Positions 1 to 12,129 of a DNA stretch of 64,000 nucleotides are shown here, in pieces. The notes under the pieces are model-generated. The model was not told the DNA's origin. It saw only the letters and a program-made list of their open reading frames with translations, and searched no databases. Numbering within the stretch: position 1 is the first letter of the stretch; the number at the start of each line of letters is the position of its first letter. This DNA comes from Buxus sempervirens (taxonomy: Eukaryota > Streptophyta > Magnoliopsida > Buxales > Buxaceae), in contig OX387193.1 of NCBI GenBank assembly GCA_947561395.2, forward strand, positions 31,118,276-31,182,275, read 5' to 3'. Position numbers and translations under genes: made by a program.

Positions 1-746
1 TACGTAAAAAGACTAAAAATGCCTAAAAACATTAAAAAAACATGCAAAATAAATGGTTAAATCTTTATTGGGTCGAATATGTATGATTTCATATTTTAAC
101 CCCTAATGTAATCTCTAAGTAATGGGATCCATATTCAAATCTAAAATAAGACCCATTGACAGCGCTACCTGGAATCCCAGATGTAGACCAAATAAAACCA
201 AGTGTCTATCTGCACCTCTAATCAGGTAGTGACAACTCACAACGTCGTGTATACCCGCGACATTTCATGCACACAATTAGGAACGTTAGTGTAATTTTAA
301 AAATGTAGAGGAAGCTCTTTGTACTTTCAGTAAACTTCAATGGAGGTTTGTTTAATTTACTCAAAACATGTTTTGTTGCAATAGAAATATACCTTTTTTT
401 CTCATGAAAAAAGGATTGCTTAATTAATTACCCTAAGAGTTTATATGTGAACAAAGTTCTGCCAATTTTGATAACATTTCCGGCTATTTTAGAATCTTCA
501 TAAAAAGTTATATTAAATGATACCTTCTAAAATAAGGATATTTTTTTAATATGTAATGACGGTATTTTTTTTTTTTAAACATAGATTATGATTGGGGGCA
601 TCTTATTTTCTTTATAGTGTCAAATAAATGTTATTTATAGAATGTTTTTTTTCTTTTTCGTTGAGGATATATTACTTAATGTTTTAATTGGCATGTTGGA
701 TCACATAGTGTGATGAGAGAGAGAGATAGAGACCGGGTGAGACCCA
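1..746. other. AT-rich left flank with no recognisable gene
   Basis: AT-rich, non-coding sequence left of the family Y LTR. Apart from a short stretch around 150-286 that resembles a decayed Tat-family LTR end (separate entry), I see only poly-T runs and a GA-rich patch near 711-732. Short ORFs here are chance openings. Confidence 0.6.
150..286 (+). repeat. Possible decayed 3' end of a Tat-family LTR
   Basis: The order of short motifs (AAGTGTCTATCTGCACC, then ATCAGGTAGTGACAACTC, then a GC-patchy tail ending CATGCACACA) parallels the conserved end of the Tat-family LTRs elsewhere in the window, where 'ggtgtctacctgcaccccat' and 'caggcagtggcgactcc' precede a GCGACC...GCACA terminus. Divergence is far higher than among the other copies. 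It may be an older or different subfamily. The 5' part of the LTR and its TSD are not recognisable, so this is tentative. Confidence 0.4.
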
Positions 747-1407
747 TGTAAAACCCTGAATTTTTAAAAAATTATTAAGGCATAAATAAATATAAGATAA
801 GAGGGGTGTAAATAAATTGGAAATAAAAGATGAGAAATTAGATGATTGATAATGTGAATAAATAGGAAATAAAATAAGATATACATACATATAATAAATT
901 AAATTTTTAGAGAATTAAAATAAGTAATATTACAAATTAAATAATTAAAATGGGAATTTTAGAAAGAAAAGGTGGTTAATTAATAATTTTAATGTATCAA
1001 TTAATATATTAAGATAATAGATTGAGAAAATTATAATGAGAACTCAAATTGGGTTAGATTTGAGTTTTATTGATATTATTTAAGGTTTAAAAGAAGGAAA
1101 AAGGGCCTATCGGTAAATATGATTAATTAGGATCCTTAATTTATGAAATAGGTAACCTAATAAGGTGCTTAGGTAGTGTTTAAAAATTGGGCAATAAAAT
1201 ATTCCGAAAATTAGTTAAATTAGGAGTTTCTATTTTAAAAGAATTTAAGGAAATAGAAACAATAGTTGTAATAGAATAAGAAAGTGTAAATTTAGTAACA
1301 ATTCTAATTAGAAAGGGTGTAGAGAATTATAGATCTATTTAAAGGAGTGAGAAACAATGGAATAGGGTTTTGATCAACATCATACGCACAAAAGAAAATA
1401 TAGAGAA
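747..1407 (+). mobile_element. Family Y LTR-like region, segment 1 (U3 and start of transcript)
   Basis: Begins TGTAAAACCCTGA, a start typical of plant gypsy LTRs. It is AT-rich and includes a TATA-like box near 1336. It is interrupted at 1403-1407 by family X copy 1 and resumes at 42511, shown by the GAGAA duplication flanking that insertion. With segments 42511-43159 and 47134-48547 it forms a region of about 2.7 kb ending at a tRNA-Met primer-binding site. It was read as the 5' LTR of the element whose coding region begins at 58890. A second LTR would lie beyond the right edge, so the LTR identity rests on the TG start, promoter, PBS and R-region signature only. Confidence 0.6.
1336..1345 (+). 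promoter_or_regulatory. TATA-like box of the family Y LTR
   Basis: TATTTAAAGG lies about 590 bases after the TG start of the Y LTR, in an AT-rich U3-like context. Downstream sequence becomes GA-rich and untranslated-leader-like across the junction to 42511. The position fits an LTR core promoter, judged by motif only. Confidence 0.45.
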
Positions 1408-1859
1408 CGTAAAACCCTGACATTCATTATATCTTAATTATTAAGTTTAATTATTTAAAGTGGGATTATTAGACTAAGTAAGTACTTGTGTTATGAACGT
1501 GAGGTGGATGTGGGTCATGCTTGAGAATTTGGCGAAGCAAATTGAACTTTATTAAAAGTTATTAAGGTAAGCTTAATTAAGTTTATGTTTAAATTTAAAT
1601 TGGTTAAGGTATCCTCCAATTAGTTCTAGTGAATTGGAAATCAAATTCTGAAAAATTGAAGTTAAAAGTGAAAGTTAGCCTTGACATGCGGACCTTGAAT
1701 CGCGCGTTAATCGCGTGTTGAGCTAAATTCCGCAGAAACCATTTGATAGAGGTTTAACGCCCAAACGTCCAACTTTAACGTTCGCGCGTTCAATACAAAA
1801 TTTCCAGATTTATTGTTTTGTGTCCAAATTCGAATTGTTGCACTTATAGATCATTCTTG

Positions 1860-2290
1860 AACCCTCATTAACACCAATTTGGGCCAAGTATACCAAGGGC
1901 ACACCCCCAAGTAAACCAAATGTATACCATCCAAGTATACCCAAGGTACCTCTGAAGTGTACCTAAAGAACCTTCTAAAACTACCTAAAGTACCTCTCAA
2001 GTATTACCTAAGTTACCCCATTGTATTCCTAAGATACACCCCTTGTATACCTAAGGTACCCCATTGTATTGCCTAAGGTACCCCCCACCCTTTATATAGC
2101 TAAGGTACACTCCTTCTATAACTAAGGTACCCCCTCTTGTAGAACTAAGGTACACCCTCCAAGTATACCTAAAGTATACCCCTTGGAATGACTAAGGTTA
2201 ATCCTTGAAACACCAAGATACCCCTCAAATAACACTAAGGTACTCCCCTCCCCCCCCCCCCCCAGTATGCCTTAGGTACACCTTAAGGAT
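1860..2290 (+). repeat. Degenerate ACCTAAGGTACC minisatellite in family X U3 (short allele)
   Basis: About 430 bp of imperfect units of roughly 25-35 bp built on a CTAAGGTACC core with variable spacers such as CCCTTGTATA, ending in a poly-C run at about 2248-2265. It lies directly upstream of the X TATA box. The matching array in copy 2 (45535-46870) is about three times longer. Confidence 0.85.
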
Positions 2291-2343
2291 TTAGTGGAAT
2301 AAAGACTTTGATGAGAGGCAAATTTGAAAGATCAAAAGTAGGG

Positions 2344-2350
2344 TGTATAA
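2344..2350 (+). promoter_or_regulatory. TATA box of family X copy 1
   Basis: GTATAAAATGATGC follows the minisatellite. The same place in copy 2 (about 45470, minus strand) reads CATATAAAAGGATGC, so a TATA element followed by GATGC is kept in both copies. Confidence 0.55.
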
Positions 2351-2638
2351 AATGATGCACTAACTAAAATTCTAAGTGTTTTGAACCCTCTTCTCTTGTA
2401 TTAAACGTATGGAACAAGAAATAGTATGTGAGCTTACTTGAAAGCTTGAAGAAGAAGGAGGAGAAGAAGAAAGATTGCAAAGAAGCAAGCTTCTCCATTA
2501 AACAAGTAACAAATCCTTCAAACCAAAATGTATTACCAAAATTCTTATTCTCTCTCTAGGGTTTGATTTATTTGAGGAAATGATCTTGCATATTGGTTTT
2601 TGCTTCTAAAATCTGTACGGTTTTGATTGTATAGCAAT

Positions 2639-5600
2639 TTTGCGTGCGTCGGGGACGTCGTACCGCAGGGCGCGTAGGAGTGCGTGCCTCCTCTTTCGGG
2701 GTAAATTGGGAAGGTTGGAGTCACCACTACCTGATGGGGTGCAGGCAGATACCTGGGTGCCTAGGTTTGTCTATTTGGGCAGTCTGCAGCTTTAGATTCT
2801 AGCTAAGGTCTCAGTTACAGTCCGGGGAAGTCCATAGACACCCCAGTCTGCCCCGTCGGGTGACGAGTCTCTCGGGTTTCCTTAGTTTGAGTCAACTTTT
2901 CTTTGGTCTATCTCACCCGATTTTCCTATCAGATATGCAAACACCTCTTTAAGTCAGGTGGGGATTACTTAAAAGGTGTGGGTCCCCTTTCTTTTATTCC
3001 ACTTTATCTTGATAAGCTGAAGTGATGTTGGTTTGGAGTGGGCCCATTTGGAAGGCCCACGGCATGCCAAGTTGGGCTCAAGTCAAGCCCAAGTCTCGTT
3101 TGGGGTTACGTTGGATAACCCATTTCTATTGGATTTGTTCATTTGATTTGGAGAATGATTAAACATGCAAAATAATTAATGGGTTCAGATTTTTAACGAG
3201 CCCAATGGGCATGGAAGTGGCCCAAGGGATTATCCAAGTTGCCCTCGGAGCCCATCTTTGGAATGGGCCCGGGGTCAGGCAAGTCAGGTGTGGGCCCTAT
3301 TTGAAGGCCCACGGAAGTCTTATTGGGCCCGAGTCACAAAAGAGGGCATGGGCTACCCAGAGGCCCTAAAGGATCAAAAGTAATTGATTAAGTTGGATTA
3401 AATGGGCCAAAGCCTGAAAACAAGTTCCAGAAGCTCATTTGGGATGCTGCCTGCAGACCTTGTGCGGACAAGCCCTGTCCGCAAATACTATACGGGCAGG
3501 GCTAAACCACTCTGTGTCTGCGGGTGTGACCCGAAATGCTCAAAAGTCCAAGATTCGAGAGGGGTCCAAGGTCCCCTCCCCTTCAATGGTTTGCACTCAC
3601 CTGTGGGTCCTAGAGCAGACCCACAGTGGCTTCAGAATCCCCATTCCTTTGCTAAAAAACGTCATTTTTCAGGGGATTTTCTAGAGGGGAAGAAGGGAGA
3701 AAGCTTGGGGCTTTCTCCCAAATTTTGAACAACTGCTAAAACCCTAGAACATGGACACTAGGGGTCCCTGTTCGGTATTGAAGATGATCTCCCCTTTCTC
3801 CCCCATGAGAAGAGGAGAAAGGAGGGCCCGAAAGGGCTAGATCATGTCTCAATTGTCCACTCATCTATGCAAACATTCAACTAACATAAGAGCAAACACA
3901 TAAAACAAGTAACTTGAAGCACATGAGGACAGTAAGTAAATGGGGGAATACCAAGGGGGTTAATCATGCTTTCTACAATGGTCTTGGTGTTTGTGGAAGG
4001 GGCATAAACAAATGGGCTAAGTGTGCTAAACAGGGGGTATCTACTGGTGCTCATGATGGTGAAATAATGTGGCAAAACAAACCCTAAGCATGCTCTCTAG
4101 GTGCTGCACGTGTGTGCATATGGTAGCCCTCATACGGGTGCTTAAAAAAGGTCGAAACAGTAGGTGAGAAATGGGGTGACTGTGTGTGATATGTATCTCC
4201 TACTATGCATACAAAACCATAAAAAAGGAATGAAAAATCCACGCAATAAACAAGCGTACAAAAGGTCAACAACTAACACATCTTAAATGAAGGGAAAGAG
4301 GGGGTTTAGGGGTACATGGGACCTCTGAAATGGGGAACATGCTCCCCCAAAATAAATGCACTAACAGCCCCTTTTTCATGACTTATTCAACCATCAAAGT
4401 GAAGCCTCTCTCCTCCCATTGGAAATAGTAGTTTCCCCTTACCATGGGAGCCTTAATGTCATGGAGAAATGAAGAAGAAAAGAGACAAAATAGTAAAAGA
4501 AAATAGGCTTAAGGTAGCCAAAATGCAACAAGCTCACAATGACTTCATTTTAACATATGTCAAACAAAATATCATAAAAACACTTACCTTGGGGTTGTTT
4601 CTCCTCCTAGAAATGGGGTGGTCCCCTAGTGTATGTGAACAACAGCGAAGAACTCCTCTTAACACCCAAAAACAGTCACCTCCTTGTCCTCATGTAGGTA
4701 GAAGTGAAGGAGGAGAGTAAAAGTGAGGATGTGGGGAGCTATTTTTGGGATTTTGAAGAGCTTTGGAGATGGGAGAATGGTTATAGGGGGTCCACTAGTC
4801 GGGAGGAGTGTGGGGACGAAGGGGGGAGAGCAGCCAACCTTGAACCAAGGGGCTGTGGGCCCCTATTTATAGAAAACAGTCTCGTCTTCACTTAGTGTGC
4901 GTGCAAGGCCGTCCTTTGCCCAATGAGTGGAAATCCGCCACATGGCGGTGCGCGCAGAGGATAAGATTTTCCGTGATTTTGGCTTGTTTTTGCTCTACCC
5001 GCACACCATGTGTGGATTTTGAGATTTTCCCAGATTTCCAGGATTCTGGATAAGGTTTTGGATAGGGTTTTGCCCTCACATTGCTTGCAGGCAAAACACG
5101 TCCGCACGGTATGTGCGGACAACCACGTGCTCTTTCTCATTTGACTGATTGATGTGACTGATTTGACCCTTTTTCTCTCTCCTAACGAGAGAATAGAATT
5201 TTATGATTTTTTATTTATTTTAAATCAATAAAATGAGATATTTTGTGAAAAATGATTATTTTATTCAAGATGTTTTTAGGAAATTAATATTATATTGAAA
5301 AGGGTTTGACTGCTCATAACTTTCGTGTCCTTTCGTTCGTTTGCTTCATTTTTGCCACATGGGCAGCTTTCTGCATTTCTATCTCAGGGTTTGACTGCTC
5401 ATAACTTTCTCATCCAGGCTCCGATTCTGACAAACTCAGTTGTGTTGGAACCAGGTCGGGATTCTCTATCTACTGAGACAAAGTTTTGTAGCAATTTCAA
5501 GTTTTGAGCAGAAAGCCAAACCCACGTCCGGAATTTTAATCTGCTCATAACTTCCTGATCCGGACTCCAATTCTAGCAAACTCAGTTGCATCGGAACTGT

Positions 5601-5894
5601 GGCAAGATTCTCCATCTGATGAGATAAAATTGGGTAGCTGACCTGGGCTTGTGCAGAAAGCCAATTTCTACTCCCCCTGGGTTTGACCAGCCCATAACTC
5701 CTTCATCCAAGCCCCAATTTCGGAAAACTCACTTGTGTCAGAACCGTGTCAAAATTTCCTATTTAGTGGGAAGAAGCATGGTGGTCGATTTGCACCTGAT
5801 CAAAAAGTTAACTTTCACCCCCTTAGGGTTTGACTTTTCAGTTAGAGTTTTCATTTTCGGCATTTCTGGGAGGTGCAAAAATGAGGTGCTTACA
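2639..5894 (-). repeat. 3' LTR of the Tat-like element
   Basis: 3256 bp, starting (minus strand) TGTAAGCACCTCATTTTTGC at 5894. It ends at 2639, where the expected terminal CA has decayed. Landmarks from the LTR start are: U3 with a GTCCGCAC/GTGCGGAC hairpin cluster (about 4890-5125), TATA box (about 4865-4875), splice-donor-like CCAAGGTAAG (about 4587-4597), a block dense in GGGCCC (about 2990-3400), and a conserved terminal block (about 2640-2900). It matches 28040-30448 + 39564-40416 throughout. Short ORFs inside it are shadows. Confidence 0.92.
4863..4876 (-). promoter_or_regulatory. TATA box of the Tat 3' LTR
   Basis: On the minus strand this reads TCTATAAATAGGGGCC. The same box occurs at the same relative place in the 5' LTR (about 30253-30266), and TATA-like sequences sit correspondingly in the solo LTRs (about 17441-17450, 20753-20763, 35114-35124). 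Confidence 0.65.
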
Positions 5895-5910
5895 GCTGCC
5901 CCTCTTTGCC
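5895..5910 (-). other. Polypurine tract of the Tat-like element
   Basis: Minus-strand GGCAAAGAGGGGCAGC lies immediately upstream of the 3' LTR start TGTAAG. This is the plus-strand priming site of the retrotransposon and confirms its orientation. Confidence 0.85.
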
Positions 5911-7879
5911 GGAGTTACCTTGCAGATGAACGACAAAGAGAAAAAGAACCGTGTTTTTGTGCCTTGTATTTCTGCAGACATGGTCAACGAGCTTAGTCCT
6001 TTGATGTTTTCAATTAGAGGGGAAGCACCAATCGATATGGCTCACTTCCCGACTTTAGAATTTCCTTACCCTTCATGTCCTGGGTTTTTGCAAGGCAATT
6101 CCTCTGCCTTTAGTTTATGTTTAAAAGAGATGGGGTTGGACTTGAGCTCACCAACCCTTTTTGACGTTGATGCAAGACGCTAGACAATGTTCTTTTCTCT
6201 TGTTTGTTCCATTAAAGCTTTTAGGTGTTTTTCAGGCTTCTAATTCTTTTTACCCCTGTTCTACACTTAGGACTTTTAGAGAGAGTTTTTTTTAATGCTC
6301 AGAAGGTTGGTAATGAGTAGGAAAGAAGTGGTAGGAAAAGGATGGTGGGAGGAGACGCTCTTGCTACTGTCCACCACCTCGAGAGACCTTGCACACCTTA
6401 TCCTATCCTATTTACAAAAGTGGGAAATCAAAAATTACAAACAAGGGCCAATGCACCCTAAAGTTCTTGGTTTTGCATTTCTTTTGGAGGCCTGTCGCCT
6501 CTTCCTGCCTTATCTGGTAGGGCTTGTACTTTCTTTTGCAAAGGCTTCCTTTGCTGGGGAGGCACAGGGTTTGATCTCTGCCCTGGTTCTTTTGGGAAGG
6601 TTCCCCTTCTTGTTGTGGAGCGTTCCACTGTTAGTTGCGAAGCAAGGCCCTCCAAGTTGAGGATAGCTCCACTAGGGATTGAGGGGAGCCTGGACCTCTT
6701 CTGTTGAGTAGGGGAATTCCATTGGGGATTTGTGGAACCCTTTTCCTCTTTGGTTGTTCTAGGACAGGTCTTGTGCTGAGTCCGGGATTGTCCTTGTTAG
6801 GCACGAGGATTCCCTTTGGGAGGATGCCCCACTGGGGATAGGTGGGAGCCCTCACGCCGTCATTCTTCTGTAAAGCACATTCCTTCTGCTTGGGTATGGA
6901 GCTTGTCATATTTGTTTGGGCTCCCGTCGAGCAAAGAAGACTCCACAAGGGATTGGTGGGGGCCCCTTTTTGTCTTCTTATTTCTTTTCTTTGCAAAACG
7001 ACCCTCTTCAGACTGGACAGGGGCTTGGAATGCTGGTTGGGCTCCTGTTGCAACGGGAGCAGAATAATTATAGGAGAGTGCAGATGTGCCAGTGTGTGCC
7101 AGTGTCTGCAATGTCAAAAGTCAATCCTAGGGTCAAACATGACTTGATGCGCTTGGTATTTTCAATAACATTGGTCATCACAAGCCATTGTGAAGTTTTA
7201 ACTCAGACACAACCTGCCAGTCTGGGCCCTTCAAATCCGTTCATCTTTCTCAGCTCACTGTTTGGCACTATTTCTGCTCTTTCTATATCCCATTCGATCC
7301 AAGCTTGACCATTTCTTTCTTCTCTTTTCTTTTGCCACGACTGACCCTTTTTTCACACAGTGCCCTTTTTCAGGTTTTCGCTATGTCTAGTCTTTCTGGA
7401 AATTTTGAATTCCTTCATCACCGATGAATGTAGACTCAATTGTCGGCCCAGATCGTTCTTCTTGGGATCCGAGAGGTCTTGGAGATAGGACAAAATGTAA
7501 GCTTGGTCTTGTTTATGAAGAAAGGGTAAGCGGCTCGAAAGGCTCAACTACCTAGGTTTACAAAGTGTTCTACTTTTACTGCTGTGGGGCTTACATGCTA
7601 GCTTATTTTTTATCTTTATTTTTGTAGGGTAAACATTTTCCCGTTTTCTTTGTTTTTGTCTTCTTCTTCTTTTTTTCTTTTCCTATTGCATTTTCTTTTC
7701 TTTTTAAGATTTTCTTGTCCAGGAATGCCTGTTTTAATGTATAGAACACTTGTCTTGGGTTGAAAGAATATTATGGCCCAAAATTGTCTAACTAGGCAAA
7801 ATTTTAGGGTGATTGAGGGGATTCGTGGTCTAAGGGAGAGTCAAAGATGGCCTCTGTTCATTTCCCAGTCAAAATGATC
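5911..7879 (-). other. Tat 3' untranslated region
   Basis: About 2 kb between the end of integrase and the polypurine tract. No conserved domain is seen in any frame. Between about 6640 and 7000 a degenerate repeat appears, with a core like CCACTGGGGATTGGTGGGAGCC on the plus strand, spaced irregularly at roughly 70-150 bases. Pyrimidine-rich stretches follow at 7640-7700. Tat elements often carry variable tandem repeats in this region. Confidence 0.6.
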
Positions 7880-8868
7880 TTAGGCGTAGTACAATTTGAC
7901 TGCATCTGCATTTATTGGCTAAGGAAAAATTGCCCCGTCCATTTCTTGTAAGATTAGTGCTCCTCTGGACAAAACTTTATGGACTACGAACGGCCCTTCA
8001 TAGTTCGGTTTGAACTTCCCTCTATTATCTTCTTGGTGGGGGAAGATTCTTTTTAGGACAAGGTCTCCCACCTTGAAGTGTTGTGGCTTTACTTTCTTAT
8101 TGTAGGCTCACACCACTTTCTGCTGGTAGAGCTGGCCATAACATAGAGCCTTGATTCTTTTCTCATCTAGCAATTGTAGTTGGTCAAACTTGGATTCTTC
8201 CCACTCGATGTCAATGATCTCGGCTTCCTTCAGAATTCTGAGTGAAGGGATCTATACTTCCACGGGAAGGACTGCTTCCATTCCATATACCAGGGAAAAA
8301 GGAGTTGCCCCAGTCAATGTTCTGACCGACGTCCGATATGCGTACAATTCATAGGGCAACTTCTCATGCCAATCCCTATAGGTGACGACCATCTTTTCAA
8401 GTATCTTCTTCAGGTTCTTGTTGGTAGCCTCCATTGCTCCATTCATCTTGGGCCGATATGCTGTAGAATTCAGATGTCTGATCTTTAGATCTTCACACAT
8501 CTTTTCCATGTCCTTATTGTTCAAATTCTTCGCATTGTCTGTGATGATCACCTCAGGCACGCCGTAGCGGCAAACGATGTTGTTTCTAATGAACTTTAGT
8601 ACATAAGACTTATTTATATCCACAAATGACATGGCCTCTACCCACTTGGTAAAGTAGTCGATCGCAACCAAGATTAATTGATGCCCATTCGAAGCCTTCA
8701 GATGAACTTGGCCTATCATGTCAATTCCCCAGATGGCGAACGGCCAAGGCGAGGCCATGGAGTACAAGTTATTCAGTGGTGCATGAATGTTATCAGCGTA
8801 AATCTCGTACAACTGGCATTTCCTAAGATAGGCGTAGTAGTTTGCCTCCATAGTCATCCAGTAGTAGC
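7880..8868 (-). pseudogene. Tat integrase, catalytic core and C-terminal part (broken)
   Basis: Downstream half of the integrase, which inserts the cDNA into the genome. The catalytic D-D-E is visible as WGIDMIG, IITDNAKN and NGAMEATNKN, followed by the typical PYELYAYRTS and TGATPFSLVYG motifs ending VLPVEV. The C-terminal part continues to 7880, with HFKVGDLVLKRIFP and GKFKPNYEGPFVV motifs, but contains stops after VLPVEV, after QQKVV and after GAIFP. The N-terminal zinc-binding part is at 12130-12271. A solo LTR (8874-12129) splits the gene between the codons for KILRM and GYYWMTM. Confidence 0.9.
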
Positions 8869-8873
8869 CCATC

Positions 8874-9516
8874 TGTAAGCGCCTCATTTTTGCACCCCCA
8901 TAAGTGCCGAAAATGAACACCCTAACTAAAAAGTCAAACCCCGAGGGGACCAAAGTTAACTTTTTAATCAGGTACAAATCCACCACCATAATTTTTCCCT
9001 ATGATTAGTAAATTCCGACTGGATTCTAACGCAACCGAGTTTACTCAAATCGGGGTCCGGATGAAGAAGATATGAGCCGGTCAAACTCGAGGGGGAGCAG
9101 AAATTGACTTTCTGCTAAACCCCAAAACAGCTACCCAAACTTGTCCTAGTGGAAAGGTCATCCTGACACGATTCCAACGCAACTGAGTTTACTCGAATCG
9201 GAGTCCCGGATAATAAGTTATGAGCAAAACAAGAAAACCTAAAAACTGCCCACATGGCAAAAATAGCAGAAAAAGGTATCTTGGGGCAAATCCGTAATTA
9301 TCAGGACATTCAAAAATATCTAAGGGCATATTTGTAATTGCTTAAGGATGAGTCTGTAAATATCCAAAATGCTAAAAATATCTCAGGGATTAATCTATAA
9401 ATATCAAAAGTTCCAAAATATCTCAGAGATGAATATGTAATTATCTAGGGATGAATCTGTGAATATCAAATTGATGAGAAAGTAGCTCAGGGGCCAATTT
9501 GCAAATATCAAGATTT

Positions 9517-9554
<38 letters not shown>

Positions 9555-9607
9555 GATTAGTGTTCCCCATGTACATGCATGTGCATCCCATCATGCATAC
9601 ACCTCTC

Positions 9608-9641
<34 letters not shown>

Positions 9642-12129
9642 CCATGGGCATCCCCCCATGTTTCATCTCTCTCCCATGCACCCATGCATCATACACCCCA
9701 CATGATAAAACCACTCCAAGCTCCATACGTATGGAGGAAGGCTCATTTCTCTTCATCCTCCATCTCTCCCAAGCTCTCTTCATCTCTCCCACAAGTTCAT
9801 CACATCTCCAACACTCTCCAAGCCTTCACAAATACCTTCAAGACTATCCTACCCCTCTCTTCTTCCCTCCTCCTTCATCCCTACCACTTGGAAACTAGAA
9901 GGAGTCCAAAAGAGTTGCTGCTGGTGCTTGGGAAGGAGGAGCTCCAGCTACTGTTCTTGCTTCCAGGAGGTACAACCCCACCTCAAGGAGAATTCCGACC
10001 CCAAGGTGAGCCTCCTCCTTGTATTATATTCGACATATGTGGAAATGAAAGTGTTGTGAGTATCTCTTCTTTCACTATCTTGAGCGGGTTATTTCCGTTG
10101 TCTCCTCACCTCTTCTTCTTCATTTCTTCACCTTTTTTAAGACTCCCATGGTAAGGGGAGACCATTGGTTCGAATGGTGGAGATATGGATAGGCTGAAAA
10201 AAAAGAAGAAAAGGAAAGAGAGGGCTAGCCATTGTCATCGAAGCCTTAGTCTAAAGCATGCTTTTTTATATACTTATTTCCATCTTCCATTGAATGAAGG
10301 GGAGCATGTTCCCTCTCTCATACTCAATCCAATGTATCCTTAATCCCCCTATTTCCCTTCTTTAAGTGCTCCCTTAGTCGCTCTTGCATGCACACTTAGA
10401 AGTACGTCATTTTTTTTATCTCTTCAAGTTGTTATTTTGACCATTCACCATGTAAGGTGATCATAAAATGTCACGCACACACCCTATGTGATTAGAATGC
10501 ATGCTTAGATCTCCACATGCTCCATCTACTCTCCCATCATGAGCACTAGCATGTAGCACACACTTCATGTCACTTTTTAGCATGCTCATGTACCTTAGAT
10601 GCTTGCTTCGGGTGGTTTGATATGTGTATGTACATGGTTTGACCGAAAGTCCTAAGGTAGGACCTACCGGGCCTCTCCCTCTCTTCCCCCTTGAAGAGAG
10701 GGCAGCAACCTTTAAGAACCGAAACAGGGACACTTTAGGTCCCTGTTTCTTCACTAAGTTTGTCTCATGAAAGGGGGACGCCCCTAGCTTTCCCCCCTTC
10801 TTCTTTGGTTTCCAAAAGAACCACCAAAAGTGGTCAAATGAGGTTCCCCCCTCATTCTCGAACCATCGTGGGCCCACACAAGCCTTAGAAAGCCCAAGAA
10901 ACCAGAGAACCCAAGCTCCCAACAAAAATTGCAAAAAACAGTTTTTTAAGCTTGATCGACAACTCAGGTCGGTCAAGCAGGTTTTTCAGTATATCCGAAA
11001 TCATATTTCGAATACACTGATTTTTAGTGTATCCGAAACCATATTTCGGATACACTGTTTTTTAAGTGTATCCAAAATATAATTTCGGATACTCCCAGAA
11101 AAATACCCAAAAAAAATGCATATTTTGTTTTCCTTGATAATTTTTAGCCTTTCTTTTAATTAAACCAAACCATCCAACAGGGTTTCAGGTCAAACCGAGA
11201 CCCAGCATGGGTCTTGGATCCAACTGGTCCAATTCAAGAACCGTGGGCCCTCCAACGGGGCCCACCTAGTCCAACTAGCTCATTTGAATTTAAGAAAGAT
11301 AATTAAACAAATCAAGTGGGCCACACCATTCGAGGCCCACCAAAAGCCCAATTTTGAAACATGTTGGCTAGGCTATATGGTTTGGCCGTGACCATGGGCT
11401 TAGACCTATCGGGCCCAGCTCCCTTCAAGGGAAGCCCACAAACCAAAGGAGGCGATCCATTAGCCCCAGCCCTAATGCCTTGGGCTTTCAAGCCCAAACC
11501 TAGGTTATGGGCCCCAAGCCCATGCCTAGCCCTTTTTGAAAAGACTTAACAAAGATAATTAAAGTATCAAGGAAAACATTGTGGGGCCCACAAAACCATC
11601 CGGGCCCACCGAGCATAAATCTTAAACTCTTTGGATCAAACCTTAAATAAAATCAACTAAACCAACCAAAACCAAAAGGGGTTATCCAACGTAACCCCAA
11701 ATGGGACTTGGGCTTTCACTAAAGCCCAAATTGGTATCCGTGGGCCTTCCAATGGGCCCCACACACCAGACCCAGATCACTTGGAATAAAAAGATAAAAC
11801 CAAATTAAAGGGACCCACACCACTCAAGTGGTCCCACCAGACCCAATAAAATGTGCATGCTGGCTTAGGAACCGGGTTAGATTGACCAAAAAGTAAGTTG
11901 ACTCAAACCAGGAAACTCATGGGACCTGTCATTCGACGAGGCGGACTGGGGTGTCTACGGACTTCCCCGGACCATAATCGAGACCCTACTTAGAATCTCA
12001 AGCCGCAAACTGCCTACTAGACAAACCTAGGCACCCAGGTGTCTACCTGCACCCCATCAAGCAGTGGCAACTCCAACCTTCCCAAATTACCCTTTAAGAG
12101 GCATGCCCACCCGTGCGACCATGCGCACA
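8874..12129 (+). mobile_element. Solo LTR (Tat family) inserted in integrase
   Basis: 3256 bp, TGTAAGCGCC...ATGCGCACA, flanked by a perfect 5-bp duplication CCATC (8869-8873 and 12130-12134). It has no internal region and so is a solo LTR left by LTR-LTR recombination. U3 carries a loose repeat (clusters like ATATCTCAGGGATTAATCTR near 9320-9480) and two CT microsatellites (about 9516-9552 and 9604-9641). A splice-donor-like CCAAGGTGAG is at about 10000. The 3' half has a hairpin cluster (10950-11096) and a GGGCCC-rich block (11200-11880). Long ORFs around 9500-10150 are products of the CT repeats. Confidence 0.95.
9516..9641. repeat. CT/TC microsatellites
   Basis: Two long CT dinucleotide runs separated by about 50 bases containing CATGCATG-like palindromes, inside the U3 region of the solo LTR. 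The other Tat-family LTRs lack these runs. Confidence 0.9.

Larger units (their letters stand above)
1408..2638 (+). mobile_element. Family X solo LTR copy 1, left segment (split by the Tat element)
   Basis: Starts CGTAAAACCCTGA (TG decayed to CG) directly after target duplication GAGAA (1403-1407). It aligns in reverse complement with 45200-47128 of X copy 2: the AT-rich first 200 bases, a GGTACC-rich minisatellite, a TATA-like box and a leader. The segment ends at 2638, where the Tat element begins. The reading 'ttctaaaatc...agcaat' continues at 40422 'cttgtttag', exactly as in the uninterrupted copy 2. Read in this orientation it carries the promoter and R-like signals, so copy 1 is on the plus strand. 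Confidence 0.85.

Noticed and set aside
6295..7308. Overlapping plus- and minus-strand ORFs of 80-140 codons in the Tat 3' UTR
   Set aside because: No domain; open in several frames at once through degenerate repeats. No evidence for an extra Tat gene.
9499..10154. Several open frames of 60-190 codons around CT repeats
   Set aside because: They are low-complexity translations (LSLSLSL) of CT microsatellites within a solo LTR, open on both strands, with no domain.
10950..11096. Evenly sized palindromic repeats resembling a CRISPR-like array
   Set aside because: Units are unequally spaced hairpins with variable stems in a plant retroelement LTR; no spacers and no cas genes.
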